64,000 nucleotides of DNA. Source: Streptomyces profundus. Lineage in GTDB: Bacteria > Actinomycetota > Actinomycetes > Streptomycetales > Streptomycetaceae. The position numbers and the translations under genes are program-made. Of this stretch, positions 34,025 to 43,088 are shown piece by piece; within the stretch, counting starts at the first letter, position 1; the number at the start of each line of letters is the position of its first letter. A model generated the notes under the pieces. It saw only the letters and a program-made list of their open reading frames with translations. It ran no database searches and was not told the origin of the DNA. The DNA lies in NCBI RefSeq assembly GCF_020740535.1, contig NZ_CP082362.1, positions 1 through 64,000 of the forward strand, given 5' to 3'.

Positions 34025-35404
34025 ATGCCGCACAGCCCGCAGCACGCCGCCCTGGCCGGCACCGTCGCCGCCGCGCTCCCCACGGCCCGACGGGAGTTGG
34101 CCGAGCTGGTGGCCTTCCGTTCGGTGGCCGACCCGAGGCAGTTCCCGCCCGAGGAGTGCCACGCCGCGGCCGACTGGGTCGCCGACGCCCTGCGGGCCGA
34201 GGGCTTCCCCGATGTGCGGCTGCTGGACACCCCGGACGGCACCCGGTCCGTCTTCGGCCATCTGCCGGGCCCCGCTGGCGCCCCGACCGTGCTGCTGTAC
34301 GCGCACTACGACGTGCAGCCGCCGCTGGACGAGGCGGCCTGGACCTCGCCGCCGTTCGAGCTGACCGAGCGGGACGGGCGCTGGTACGGGCGCGGCGCGG
34401 CGGACTGCAAGGGCGGCGTGTTGATGCACCTGTTGGCGCTGCGGGCGCTCGCGGCCAACGGCGGGGTGCCGGTGGGCGTGAAGGTGATCGTCGAGGGTTC
34501 GGAGGAGCAGGGCACCAGCGGCCTCGAACAGTACGCACAGGCGCATCCCGAGCTGTTGGCGGCCGATGTGGTGCTGATCGGCGACACCGGCAACGTCAGG
34601 GCGGGGCAGCCAACGGTGACGGCGAGCCTGCGCGGGATGGCCGTGTTGACCGTGCGGGTGGAGACCCTGGCGGGCAATCTGCACTCGGGCGCGTTCGGCG
34701 GCGCGGCGCCCGACGCGCTGGCCGCGCTGGTGCGGATCCTGGACTCGCTGTACGACGCCGACGGCGGGCCGGCCGTCGACGGCCTCGCGGCGGACGGGAG
34801 TTGGCCCGGCACCGGTTATCCGGACGAGGCGTTCCGGGCGGACGCCGGCGTGTTGGACGGGGTGGCGCTGGTCGGCTCGGGGGCGGTCGCCGACCGGCTG
34901 TGGGCCAGGCCGTCGATCACGGTGACGGGGATCGACTGCCCGCCGGTGGTGGGCGCCACGCCGTCGGTGCAGGCCGCGGCGCGGGCGCAGATCGCGCTGC
35001 GGGTGCCGCCCGGGGTGGAGGCGGGGGCGGCCGGCGACAGGGTCGGGGCGCATCTGCGGGCGCACGCGCCGTGGGGCGCGCGGGTCACGGTCGAGCGGCA
35101 CGGCGAGGGGCAGCCGTTCCGGGCCGACGTCTCCAGCCCGGCGTACGCCTCGATGGCGTCGGCGATGCGGGACGCGTACGACGGCACGGAGATGGCCGTG
35201 GTGGGCCAGGGCGGTTCGATTCCGTTGACGGCGACGCTGGGCGCGCTCTACCCGGACGCCGAGGTGCTGATGATCGGCCTGAGCGACGCGGCGGCCCGGA
35301 TCCACGCGGTGGACGAGAGCGTCTCCCCCGACGAGTTGGAGCGGATGGCGGTCGCCGAGGCCCTCTTCCTGGCCCGATACGCAAAGTCGCTTGCCGCGAG
35401 CTGA
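34025..35404 (+). CDS. M20 family dipeptidase
   Basis: A 459-residue metallopeptidase with the dizinc ligands in order: LLYAHYDVQPP (His, Asp), the general base in EGSEEQGTSG, and the C-terminal His in IHAVDESVSPDEL. The dimerisation domain lies between, with NLHSGAFGG supplying the second-subunit His. It cleaves dipeptides or related N-acyl amino acids in the cytoplasm. The ATG at 34025 lies behind GGAGGG. The last 24 bases of the gene, and about 20 bases beyond, are repeated about 210 bp downstream. Confidence 0.9.
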   Translation: MPHSPQHAALAGTVAAALPTARRELAELVAFRSVADPRQFPPEECHAAADWVADALRAEGFPDVRLLDTPDGTRSVFGHLPGPAGAPTVLLYAHYDVQPPLDEAAWTSPPFELTERDGRWYGRGAADCKGGVLMHLLALRALAANGGVPVGVKVIVEGSEEQGTSGLEQYAQAHPELLAADVVLIGDTGNVRAGQPTVTASLRGMAVLTVRVETLAGNLHSGAFGGAAPDALAALVRILDSLYDADGGPAVDGLAADGSWPGTGYPDEAFRADAGVLDGVALVGSGAVADRLWARPSITVTGIDCPPVVGATPSVQAAARAQIALRVPPGVEAGAAGDRVGAHLRAHAPWGARVTVERHGEGQPFRADVSSPAYASMASAMRDAYDGTEMAVVGQGGSIPLTATLGALYPDAEVLMIGLSDAAARIHAVDESVSPDELERMAVAEALFLARYAKSLAAS

Positions 35405-35425
35405 CACCCCCCGCCCGGTGGCCCG
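35381..35425. repeat. Direct repeat, copy 1 (dipeptidase 3' end)
   Basis: GCAAAGTCGCTTGCCGCGA, then CTGACA and CCCGGTGGCCC, spanning the dipeptidase stop codon. A copy is at 35592-35632. The two are nearly identical over about 40 bp. Confidence 0.75.
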
Positions 35426-35728
35426 AGACGCGACCACCGAAGGCCCGCCCACCCACCGGGCCCCGCCGACAAACCCGTCCCGACGCGATACGCCGGAGCC
35501 GGCCGGCGCGCTCCCGCTCCCCTCAAGGAATTCCACCACGGAGAGGAACACGGGCCGACGGGCCCGTCGCCGGCTCAGTGGCCGTTGCCGAGCAAAGTCG
35601 CTTGCCGCGACCTGACATCGCCCGGTGGCCCCGGCCGGCCGCGCGTGCTTCCCTCACCAGGGGACGTGCTGGGCCACGCGGCCCGCACCGGGCGGGGTTC
35701 TCGCGCCCGGTGGCCGACCGCCCAGGTC
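35405..35728. other. Intergenic region without a gene
   Basis: Apart from the two repeat copies and a small hairpin around ACGGGC/GCCCGT near 35550-35567, I see no gene between the dipeptidase and the surface protein. Frames here are low-complexity. Confidence 0.5.
35592..35632. repeat. Direct repeat, copy 2
   Basis: A repeat of the end of the dipeptidase gene, 211 bp downstream of copy 1. It differs by single-base changes and a few missing C. It suggests a local tandem duplication that has since diverged between the copies. Confidence 0.75.
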
Positions 35729-36286
35729 TCAGTGGCGGGAGGCGCGGCGGCGGACCAGCATGGCGCCGCCGGCGACGGCGGCGATCGTGAGGCCGGCGCC
35801 GGCCAGCACCATGGGGGCGGTGCCGGACTGGGAGCCGCCGACGCCGGCCTGGGCGCCGAGGCTCGGCTTGGCCGTGGAGGTGCCGGCCACCGTGGGGGTC
35901 GCGCTGGGGGTCGGCGTGGTGGTGGCCTCGGAGATCGCCAGCCGCGCGGCGGCGGTCTGGTCGCCGCAGCTGAAGATGACGTCGTACTGGGCGCCGCGCC
36001 TGGCGTCGGTGTCCACGGTGGTGCGGGCGCTCTGGAGTTCGCCCGGGATGCCGAGCACGACGAGGTCGAAGACGGGGGATTCCGCGGTGGCCTCGAAGTC
36101 GGTGCAGCCGGTGACGGTGAGGTCCACCGCGCCACCGGGGCGGACGGTGCCAGGGGAGACGCTGTAGCCGAAGTCGACGATCTGGGCCGGGGCCTGGTCG
36201 TCGGCGGCGAGGGCGCCCTGCGCGCCCGTTCCGACCAGCGTCGCGCTCAGCCCGGCGGCGGCCAGCGCGGTCCTCAGTCTGCTCAT
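35729..36286 (-). CDS. Secreted surface protein with C-terminal anchor
   Basis: A 185-residue protein. Residues 1-27 are a signal peptide ending ALA; the mature part is beta-rich with two cysteines (TGCTDF, FSCGDQ), then a Thr/Pro linker (TTTPTPSATPT) and a C-terminal helix (157-178) with a basic tail (RRRASRH). No LPXTG or LAXTG is seen before the helix; the local sequence is GVGGSQSGTAP. A class F sortase gene is just upstream in the same direction, but this protein lacks a clear sorting motif and may be simply membrane-anchored. The ATG is behind GAAGGAG. Confidence 0.8.
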   Translation of the reverse strand: MSRLRTALAAAGLSATLVGTGAQGALAADDQAPAQIVDFGYSVSPGTVRPGGAVDLTVTGCTDFEATAESPVFDLVVLGIPGELQSARTTVDTDARRGAQYDVIFSCGDQTAAARLAISEATTTPTPSATPTVAGTSTAKPSLGAQAGVGGSQSGTAPMVLAGAGLTIAAVAGGAMLVRRRASRH

Positions 36287-36446
36287 GGGAAGACTCCTTC
36301 GTCGGGGTTTGCCGGAAGATGCGCTGGCTGTCGGAGCTGCTCCGGAAGGCGCGTTTCGCCCGCTTCGTCCTGGTGTGACATAAACACAGCGGGTGGGGGT
36401 CAACACCCCAGGGGGAGCGAACGGGTTACCGCGGGGGCCGTTCGCG

Positions 36447-37139
36447 TCACGCGGCGCCGGTGAGCGCGGCGTAGACCACGACGTTGCCCGCGTAGCCGCC
36501 GCTTCCCGGCTCGAACGGGCCGCCGCAGGTGATCAGCCGCAGCTCCGGGTGGTCGGTGTCCTGGTAGACCCGCTCGGGGAGTTGGTCCTTCTCGTAGACG
36601 GCGGTCTCGTAGACCGTGAAGGTCGCCTCCAGGCCGTCCTCGCGGATCACCTGGACGGTGTCGCCCGGGCGCAGTTCGCCCAGGCCGTAGAAGACGGCCG
36701 GCCCCGCGGCGTTGTCGACGTGGCCGACCAGTACGGCGGTGCCGGCGGAGCCGGGGGACGCGGCGTCACGGAACCAGCCGGCGAGGTTGTCGACCTCCTG
36801 CGGCGGGGCGTCGACCCAGCCCTCGGGGTCGAGGCCGACGGACGTCAGCGGGGCGTCCACGCCGATGGCGGGGATGGTGACCCAGGTCGGTTCGGCGTGG
36901 GCCAGCGGGGCGTGGGCGACGCCGGTGGGCGGCGCGCTGGTGGCGGGGGCGCCCAGCGGCGGCCCGGGCGGCCCCTCCGAGCCCTGGACGGCGCCGGCAA
37001 TGATGGTGAGGCCCAACGCCACGGTGCCGGCCATCACGCCGAAGGCGGCGCGGGTGCCCCAGCCCATGGGCTCGTCGGGCGGGGGGTCGCACGGGTGGTT
37101 CGGGTCGGCCTGATCGTCCGCGTGGCGCATCGTGGTCAC
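36447..37139 (-). CDS. Class F sortase
   Basis: A 230-residue sortase with one N-terminal helix (about 28-52), a Pro-rich linker and the catalytic domain. Catalytic His140 is in VLVGHVDN and Cys205 in LRLITCGGPF. After the Cys, class F enzymes usually continue with YRxN or YxDN; here it is GGYAGN, so the position where many members carry the catalytic Arg is Ala217. It may cut proteins at an LPXTG-like motif on the outer membrane face. The start is GTG 37139; ATG 37130 is possible. The surface-protein gene follows 160 bp downstream. Confidence 0.82.
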   Translation of the reverse strand: MTTMRHADDQADPNHPCDPPPDEPMGWGTRAAFGVMAGTVALGLTIIAGAVQGSEGPPGPPLGAPATSAPPTGVAHAPLAHAEPTWVTIPAIGVDAPLTSVGLDPEGWVDAPPQEVDNLAGWFRDAASPGSAGTAVLVGHVDNAAGPAVFYGLGELRPGDTVQVIREDGLEATFTVYETAVYEKDQLPERVYQDTDHPELRLITCGGPFEPGSGGYAGNVVVYAALTGAA

Positions 37140-37240
37140 CGCTCGTGGGGAGTCCTCCCCCGTTCTGGGGCCATCGGGACCACGCTAGAGCGAGCCGGGC
37201 CGACCCGCGATTCCAGCGCCGCCGCCGCGGGCGCGGCGGC

Positions 37241-38278
37241 TCAGCGTGCGGTGGTGGGTCCGGTGATCACCCGGCCGCGCTCCAGGTAGAGGGGGTGGCC
37301 GAGGGCGCGGGCGCGCAGCGCGCCCTGGAGGCGGGCGAACCGGTCGGCGGAGAGGAGGTGTTCGGCCTCCGCCTCGCTGGCGAACCGCCAGCCGCGCAGT
37401 TCGGCGCCCGGCAGCAGCAGGTCGGCGACGCGGTCGGCGGGCAGCAGCCCGCCGTCGAAGAGGAGGCGGACGCCGCCGAAGCCGGGCGGGTGGGGCGGCT
37501 CCCAGTCCACCACCAGCGGTGTGGGTTCGCCCGCCAGGCGCAGCCCCAGCTCCTCGGCGACCTCGCGGGCGGCGGCCGAGGTCGGCTCCTCCCCCGGTTC
37601 GACGACGCCGCCGGGGAACTCCCAACCGGGTTTGTAGGTGGGGTCGACGAGCAGCACCCGGCCCTCGGCGTCGAAGAACAGGACGCCGGCGGCGAGGGTT
37701 TCGCCCCGGGGCGGCGCCGTCTGCACGATGGTGCAGGCGCCGTCGCCGCGTCGGATGCCCTCGGCCAGGGCCTCGGCGGTCTGGCGTGGGGTGAGTTGGG
37801 AGGCGGCCACCGGGTGCGCGTCGCCGGCGAGCCACGGGAGCGCCGCGTCGTACTGCGGCAGCCGGGCCAGATAGCGGGTGCGGACGGCGTCGCCGTCGAT
37901 GGCCGCCCGTTGGTCGATCCGCGCGCGAAGGAACGTTTCCTCGGTCTGGAGCAGGAAGTGGCGCACCGGAATGCGGCGGGCCGCGAGCCCGCCGAAGATC
38001 TCGTCCCGATAGGCCTGGCTGAGCAGGCTCATCGGGGTGATCAAGGGGCCGGGCAGCTCGGCGAGCAGGGCGGACGCCGTGTTCACCACCAGGCTGCGCC
38101 AGGACGGCAGGTCCTGGTAGTCGTCCACCTGGGCCAGCCGTTCCTTGGGCAACATCCCGCGCAGCTGGTCGCCGACCCGCTCCGGCTCGAACAGGGTGCT
38201 GCCCGGCAGCAGATGGAGCAGTTCGTGTGCCGCCGTGGTCTTGCCGGCACCGAACGCGCCATTGAGCCAGATGATCAC
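37241..38278 (-). CDS. P-loop kinase-NUDIX hydrolase fusion
   Basis: A 345-residue two-domain protein. Residues 1-180 form an AAA/shikimate-kinase-like P-loop domain (Walker A GAFGAGKT, 7-14; FEPERVGDQLR). Residues 190-345 form a NUDIX hydrolase with the full box G-x5-E-x7-REVAEELG (224-246). The first half likely phosphorylates a small substrate, and the second cleaves a nucleoside diphosphate-linked compound. It is 27 bp after the ROK kinase gene in the same direction, so the two are probably co-transcribed. The substrate is unknown. Confidence 0.85.
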   Translation of the reverse strand: MIIWLNGAFGAGKTTAAHELLHLLPGSTLFEPERVGDQLRGMLPKERLAQVDDYQDLPSWRSLVVNTASALLAELPGPLITPMSLLSQAYRDEIFGGLAARRIPVRHFLLQTEETFLRARIDQRAAIDGDAVRTRYLARLPQYDAALPWLAGDAHPVAASQLTPRQTAEALAEGIRRGDGACTIVQTAPPRGETLAAGVLFFDAEGRVLLVDPTYKPGWEFPGGVVEPGEEPTSAAAREVAEELGLRLAGEPTPLVVDWEPPHPPGFGGVRLLFDGGLLPADRVADLLLPGAELRGWRFASEAEAEHLLSADRFARLQGALRARALGHPLYLERGRVITGPTTAR

Positions 38279-38305
38279 GAACCCCCTCCTTCCTCGCCCC
38301 CAGGT

Positions 38306-39271
38306 TCAGTTGCCCGCTTCACCCTGGGGCAAAAACGTGTCAGGTGCCGTCCAGCACACCGCCGCCGCGCCCACCAGCCCCGCATCGGTGCCGAGTTGGG
38401 CCGGCAGGACATCTATGCCCCGCACATAGGGCAGCGTCGCGTACTCGCCCAGCGCCCGCCGCAGCGGGTCGAAGAGGACCGCGCCCGACTGGCTCACGCC
38501 GCCGCCCACCACCACCGTCTCCAACTCGACCAGGGTCGCGGTGGCGGCGATGCCGGCGGCCAGCGCGCGGGCCGAACGGTCGAACGCCTCAAGGGCGATG
38601 GGGTCCCCGGCCGCCGCCGAGACGGCGACGCCGGCGGCGGTGGCGTCCCCGGCGGGCTCGGCCGGGCGCCAGCCGGCGGCCAGCGCGTAGCGGGCGATGT
38701 TGGTGCCGCTGGCGATCCGCTCCACACAGCCGCGCCCGCCGCAGGGACAGCGGTCGCCGTTGAAGTCGACGCTGATATGGCCGATATGGGCCGCGTTGCC
38801 GGTAGGCCCCGGATAGAGCCGGTCGCCGACGATCAGGCCGCCGCCGACGCCGGTGGACACCACCATGCACAGCGCGTTGCTGCGGCCCCTGGCCGCGCCG
38901 ATCCAGTGCTCGCCGGCCGCGATGGCGGCGCCGTCCCCGACCAGGCTGACCGGTAGTTCGCCGACCGTCTTGCGGACCCCCTCGACCAGCGGGAACTCCC
39001 GCCAGCCCGGGATGTTGACGGGGCTGACGGTGCCGAGCCTGGCGTCCAGCGGGCCGGCGCTGCCGATGCCGAGCGCGCGGACCCGCGACCAGTCCCGGGT
39101 GCGGACGAGTGAGGTGACCACCTCCGTCACCGCTCGCAACACGTCGGATGCCGACTCCTTGGCCGGGGTCGGTCGTTGGACGCGGTGGAGCAGTTCCCCC
39201 TCGCCGGTGACCAACGCACCGGCGATTTTGGTGCCCCCGATGTCAACGGCGGCGACAAGATCAGTGGTCAT
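38306..39271 (-). CDS. ROK family sugar kinase (glucokinase-like)
   Basis: A 321-residue ROK kinase. The phosphate loop is DIGGTKI (10-16), the catalytic Asp is in VGDGAAIAAGEHWIG, and the zinc site is CPCGGRGCVE (C175, C177, C182). It has no N-terminal helix-turn-helix, so it is an enzyme rather than a regulator. It phosphorylates glucose or a related sugar in the cytoplasm. It sits between DUF6986 (64 bp upstream) and the P-loop/NUDIX gene, all in one direction. The main Streptomyces glucokinase is usually elsewhere, so this may be a second enzyme. Confidence 0.87.
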   Translation of the reverse strand: MTTDLVAAVDIGGTKIAGALVTGEGELLHRVQRPTPAKESASDVLRAVTEVVTSLVRTRDWSRVRALGIGSAGPLDARLGTVSPVNIPGWREFPLVEGVRKTVGELPVSLVGDGAAIAAGEHWIGAARGRSNALCMVVSTGVGGGLIVGDRLYPGPTGNAAHIGHISVDFNGDRCPCGGRGCVERIASGTNIARYALAAGWRPAEPAGDATAAGVAVSAAAGDPIALEAFDRSARALAAGIAATATLVELETVVVGGGVSQSGAVLFDPLRRALGEYATLPYVRGIDVLPAQLGTDAGLVGAAAVCWTAPDTFLPQGEAGN

Positions 39272-39335
39272 GAGCGGAAAGCCTGGTCGGTAGGAGCACG
39301 GTTGTCCAGTCCGATCAATCTCCGACCGCCTCCCA

Positions 39336-40643
39336 TCACGTCCCATCACCATGGCCTCGGGTCGGCCGGGGCGCGGCGAGCTGGTGGAGGCGCTCGGGGG
39401 TGAGCCCGGAGCCCTCGACCACCTCGGGACGTTCCAACGCTCCGCAGGCGAGGCCACGCAGCAGGAAGCCGGCGAGGGCGCGGGCGGTGGCCGGCTCGTC
39501 CAGCACCTCCCCCTCGGCGCCTCGTTCGTAGGCGGCGAGCCGGTGGGCGGCGGGGGCGAATCCGGCGCGGTAGAAGGAGTGGACGGCGGCGTAGCGGGTG
39601 GGGAGATGCCCCGGGTGCATGTCCCAGCCCTGGTAGTAGCCCCGGGCGAGGGCGCGGCCGACCAGCCGGTGGTGGGTGCGCCAGGCGTGCCGGACCTGGG
39701 CGGTCGGGCCGACGGGCAGGACGTTGGTCGAGCCGTCGGAGAGCCGCACCCCGGTGCCGGCGGCGGCGACCTGCATCACGGCCTTGGCGTGGTCGGCCGC
39801 CGGATGGTCGGGGGCCTGGTGGGCGGCGCTGATGCCCAGCGCCGCGCTGTAGTCGAAGGTGCCGTAGTGCAGGCCGTCGGCGCGCCCGTCGGCGGCGTCG
39901 ATCAGCCGGGCGACGGTCGCGGTGCCGTCGGGGCCCACGACGGCCTGGGCGGTCTCGATCTGGATCTCGAAGCGCAGCCGCCCCGCCGGCAGTCCGCAGG
40001 CGGCCTCCAGCGCCTCGCAGAGCCGGACCATGGCGGCGACCTGCCGGGCGTCGCTGACCTTGGGCAGGGTCAGCCGCAGCCCCGCCGGGAGCGGTCCGTG
40101 GGCGAGGAGGGTGCTGAGGAAGACGTCCAGGGTGCGGATGGCCCGCTCGCGCACCTGGGCCTCCAGGGACTGGCAGCGGATGCCGACGAACGGGGGCGCC
40201 GTGCCGGCCGCCGCCTCGGCGGCCAACTGGCGGGCGACGCGGGCGGCGACGGCGTCCTCCTCCGCGTCCGGGCGGGGCGCGAAGCCGTCCTCGAAGTCGA
40301 GCCGCAGATCCTCGACGGGCTCCTCGGCGAGCTTGGCGCGGACCCGGGCGTAGAGCGCCTCGTCCTCCTCCAGGCCCCGGGGCTCGCCGTGCAGGGCGGC
40401 GGCGAACGCGGCGGCGTCCGGGGCGTGTTGGTCGAGCAGCGCCAGCGCGGCGCGGCCCCACTCGCGCGGGGTGTCGGGGGTGTAGCGGTCGGCCGGCACA
40501 TAGACGGTGTGCACGGGCTGGCGGCTGCCGTCGTCGCCCGGGTAACGGCGGGCCAACTCGGCGTCGACGGCGGCCAGGGCCGTCCCCAGCTCGACGTTGA
40601 CGGCGGTGGTCAGGCTGGTCGTCACGGGGTCACCGTGCTCCAT
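39336..40643 (-). CDS. DUF6986 protein, aldolase/HpcH-citrate lyase-like
   Basis: A 435-residue protein with a CitE/HpcH-type aldolase fold: DLRLDFEDGF, then IRCQSLEA, LRLTLPKVSDARQVAAM, LRFEIQIETAQAVV and HYGTFDYSAALGI. The Glu/Asp residues in FEIQIET and GTFDYSA are the likely magnesium ligands. The ATG at 40643 has an AGGAC-type ribosome site. I recall this family in actinobacteria near purine or ureide degradation genes, but none is next to it here. The role is unproven; the cell site is the cytoplasm. Confidence 0.78.
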   Translation of the reverse strand: MEHGDPVTTSLTTAVNVELGTALAAVDAELARRYPGDDGSRQPVHTVYVPADRYTPDTPREWGRAALALLDQHAPDAAAFAAALHGEPRGLEEDEALYARVRAKLAEEPVEDLRLDFEDGFAPRPDAEEDAVAARVARQLAAEAAAGTAPPFVGIRCQSLEAQVRERAIRTLDVFLSTLLAHGPLPAGLRLTLPKVSDARQVAAMVRLCEALEAACGLPAGRLRFEIQIETAQAVVGPDGTATVARLIDAADGRADGLHYGTFDYSAALGISAAHQAPDHPAADHAKAVMQVAAAGTGVRLSDGSTNVLPVGPTAQVRHAWRTHHRLVGRALARGYYQGWDMHPGHLPTRYAAVHSFYRAGFAPAAHRLAAYERGAEGEVLDEPATARALAGFLLRGLACGALERPEVVEGSGLTPERLHQLAAPRPTRGHGDGT

Positions 40644-40842
40644 GCGTCCTGCTCCGATCGGTCGACTCGGTGGGAGGGGTTCCCGGCGGAAACACAACGC
40701 GGGGCGCGTCACGCCGCGTTCATCGGGCGACGGCGGATCGCCACGGAGGGTTGATCGCGGGGCAAAGGCCACGTCATGCGGCTGTCCGACGCTGGATGCG
40801 GCGGCGGGGTTCCGTCGCGGAGCGTGGACGAAGGAGTGCGTC

Positions 40843-41055
40843 ATGGAATACCACCACCTGCTGGCGGCGCTGGTCCTGGGCCAGTCCCAGAAGGACAACG
40901 GCAGCGGTCCGCCGCCGGCCGTCTCGGATCTGGAGGCGGACCGGCGGGCGGGGCGGCGCGCCGCTCCGGCGCCGGCCGCCGGCGCGCCCCTGGGCCAGGG
41001 GCCGCGCGGGCGCCGGCGACGGCGGACGAACGCCGCGCCGGTGCCCGTCACCTGA
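40843..41055 (+). CDS. Small basic hypothetical protein
   Basis: A 70-residue frame with a good ribosome site (GAAGGAG, 7 nt before ATG). It starts MEYHHLLAALVLGQSQ and ends in a Pro/Ala/Arg-rich tail (GPRGRRRRR). I do not recognise it. The start signal and clean stop favour expression, but the tail is low-complexity. It lies between the divergent DUF6986 gene and convergent etfA. Confidence 0.4.
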   Translation: MEYHHLLAALVLGQSQKDNGSGPPPAVSDLEADRRAGRRAAPAPAAGAPLGQGPRGRRRRRTNAAPVPVT

Positions 41056-41101
41056 CGGGCACCGACGCGGCGCGGCGCGGCCCGCGGGGCTGTGGTTCCT
41101 G

Positions 41102-42064
41102 CTAGCTCTTGCGGGCCGTGACCTCGTCGGTGAGGGCCGGCACGATGTCGAAGAGGTCGCCGACGACGCCGAAGTCGACCAGCTCGAAGATCGGCGCCTC
41201 GGCGTCCTTGTTGACGGCGACGATGGTCTTCGAGGTCTGCATCCCGGCGCGGTGCTGGATGGCGCCCGAGATGCCGGCGGCCACATACAGCTGCGGGGAC
41301 ACCGTCTTGCCGGTCTGGCCGATCTGGTGCGAGTGCGGGTACCAGCCGGCGTCGACGGCGGCGCGGGACGCGCCCACGGCGGCGCCCAGCGAGTCGGCGA
41401 GCGCCTCGATCACCGCGAAGTTCTCCGCGCCGTTGACGCCGCGTCCGCCGGAGACGACGATCGCGGCCTCCGTCAGCTCGGGCCGGCCCGTGGACTCGCG
41501 CGGGGTGCGGGAAACGACCTGCGTCCCGGTGGCCAGCGGGCCGAAGGACACCGCCAGCTCCTCGACCGTGCCGGCGGCCTGGGCCGCCTCGGGGGCGACG
41601 GAGTTGGGCTTGACGGTGATCACCGGGGTGCCCGTGGTGACCCGGGAGGTGGTGGTGTAGGCGGCGGCGAACACCGACAGCGTGACGACGGGGCCCTCCT
41701 CCCCCGCGGTCACGTCGATGGCGTCGGTGATCAGGCCGGACTCGACGCGCAGCGCCAGCCGGGCGGCGATCTCCTTGCCCTCGGCGCTCGACGGCACCAG
41801 CACGGCGGCCGGCTCGACCGCGGCGACGGCGGCTTGCAGGGCGTCGACCTTGGGGGCCACCAGGTAGTCGGCGAACTCGGGGGCGTCGGCGGCCAGCACC
41901 CGGACGGCGCCGTGCTCGCCGAGCACCTCGGCGGCGGCCTCGGCGCCAGGGCCCAGGTGGACGGCCACGGGCTCGCCGAGGCGGCGGGCGAGGGTCAGCA
42001 GTTCGAGAGTGGGCTTGCGGACGGTGCCGTCCACGTGGTCGACATAGACGAGGACTTCAGCCAT
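41102..42064 (-). CDS. etfA: Electron transfer flavoprotein, alpha subunit
   Basis: A 320-residue EtfA. The N-terminal domain starts [13 protein letters not shown]; the C-terminal FAD domain has [37 protein letters not shown] (split) and [17 protein letters not shown], with [10 protein letters not shown] near the end. With EtfB it carries electrons from acyl-CoA and other dehydrogenases to the quinone pool. It is 89 bp downstream of etfB in the same direction. Confidence 0.95.
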   Translation of the reverse strand: MAEVLVYVDHVDGTVRKPTLELLTLARRLGEPVAVHLGPGAEAAAEVLGEHGAVRVLAADAPEFADYLVAPKVDALQAAVAAVEPAAVLVPSSAEGKEIAARLALRVESGLITDAIDVTAGEEGPVVTLSVFAAAYTTTSRVTTGTPVITVKPNSVAPEAAQAAGTVEELAVSFGPLATGTQVVSRTPRESTGRPELTEAAIVVSGGRGVNGAENFAVIEALADSLGAAVGASRAAVDAGWYPHSHQIGQTGKTVSPQLYVAAGISGAIQHRAGMQTSKTIVAVNKDAEAPIFELVDFGVVGDLFDIVPALTDEVTARKS

Positions 42065-42153
42065 GGGTGCGCTCTCCAGCGGATTCGGGACGAGGTGCGG
42101 GGATCTGCGGCCGGAACCGGCCGCGCGGGGCGTCGGGCGGACGCTCGGCGGGC

Positions 42154-42939
42154 TCAGAGGAACTTGCGCTCGGCGAGGAACGCGGCCAGCCGCTTGGCGC
42201 CGTCGCCCTCGTCCGTGACGACCTCGCCCGCGGTGCGCGCCGGGCGCGGGGTGGCCGAGTCGACGGTCGTGCGGGCGCCGGCTTGGCCGACCTCTTCGGC
42301 CTCGATGTCCAGATCCTCCAGGTCGAGGGTCTCCACCGGCTTCTTCTTGGCGGCCATGATGCCCTTGAAGGAGGGGTAGCGGGCCTCGCCCGACTGGTCG
42401 GTGACGGAGACCACGGCGGGCAGCGCGGCCGTCAGGCGCTCGGTGGCCGCGTCGCCGTCCCTGCGCCCGGTGACCCGGCCCTCGGCGACGGAGAGCTCCG
42501 ACAGCAGCGTCACCTGCGGCACCTCAAGGCGCTCGGCCAACAGCGCGGGCAGCACGCCCATCGCGCCGTCGGTCGAGGCCATGCCGCAGACCACCAGGTC
42601 GAACCCGACGTGCCGGATCGCCTTGGCGAGGGCCAGCGAGGTGCCCAGCACATCGCTGCCCACGAGGTCGTCGTCCTCGATGTGCACGGCCTTGTCGGCG
42701 CCCATCGACAGCGCCTTGCGCAGCGCGTCCGTGGCGTCCTCGGGACCCGCGGTCAGCACCGTGACCTCGGCGTCGTCCGTCTCCTCCGCGATGCGCAGCG
42801 CCTGCTCGACCGCGTACTCGTCCAACTCGGAGAGGAGGCCGTCGACGGCCTCGCGGTCGGTGTTCAACGCATCGGTGAAACCGCGGTCGCCCGTCGCGTC
42901 GGGTACGTACTTCACACAGACAACGATCTTCAAGCTCAC
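42154..42939 (-). CDS. etfB: Electron transfer flavoprotein, beta subunit
   Basis: A 261-residue EtfB: MSLKIVVCVKYVPDATGDR at the start, YAVEQALRIAEE, the AMP site around VLTAGPEDATDALRKALSMGADKAVHI, and VVCGMASTDGAMGVLPALLAERL. It is the first gene of the etfBA operon. About 60 bp upstream lies a TACT-CACC-AGTA element that could be a TetR-type operator. Confidence 0.95.
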   Translation of the reverse strand: MSLKIVVCVKYVPDATGDRGFTDALNTDREAVDGLLSELDEYAVEQALRIAEETDDAEVTVLTAGPEDATDALRKALSMGADKAVHIEDDDLVGSDVLGTSLALAKAIRHVGFDLVVCGMASTDGAMGVLPALLAERLEVPQVTLLSELSVAEGRVTGRRDGDAATERLTAALPAVVSVTDQSGEARYPSFKGIMAAKKKPVETLDLEDLDIEAEEVGQAGARTTVDSATPRPARTAGEVVTDEGDGAKRLAAFLAERKFL

Positions 42940-42997
42940 GCCGGCTCTCCTACAGCTAGTCGGTCCGCAACGGGACTGGCAAGATCAACCCGGTAGT

Positions 42998-43009
42998 TAC
43001 TCACCAGTA
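42998..43009. promoter_or_regulatory. Operator-like inverted repeat upstream of etfB
   Basis: TACTCACCAGTA: 4-bp arms around CACC, within GTTACTCACCAGTAC. This shape resembles sites for TetR-type fatty-acid and acyl-CoA regulators (TTACT...AGTAA). It lies about 60 bp before the etfB start, in the likely promoter. Confidence 0.4.
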
Positions 43010-43088
43010 CACTCAGGGTATCCCCCTTGGGCAAGGATGTCGCACTGTGACATGGCCAACGTGCGATCATCTGACCGCAGCCAGCTTC

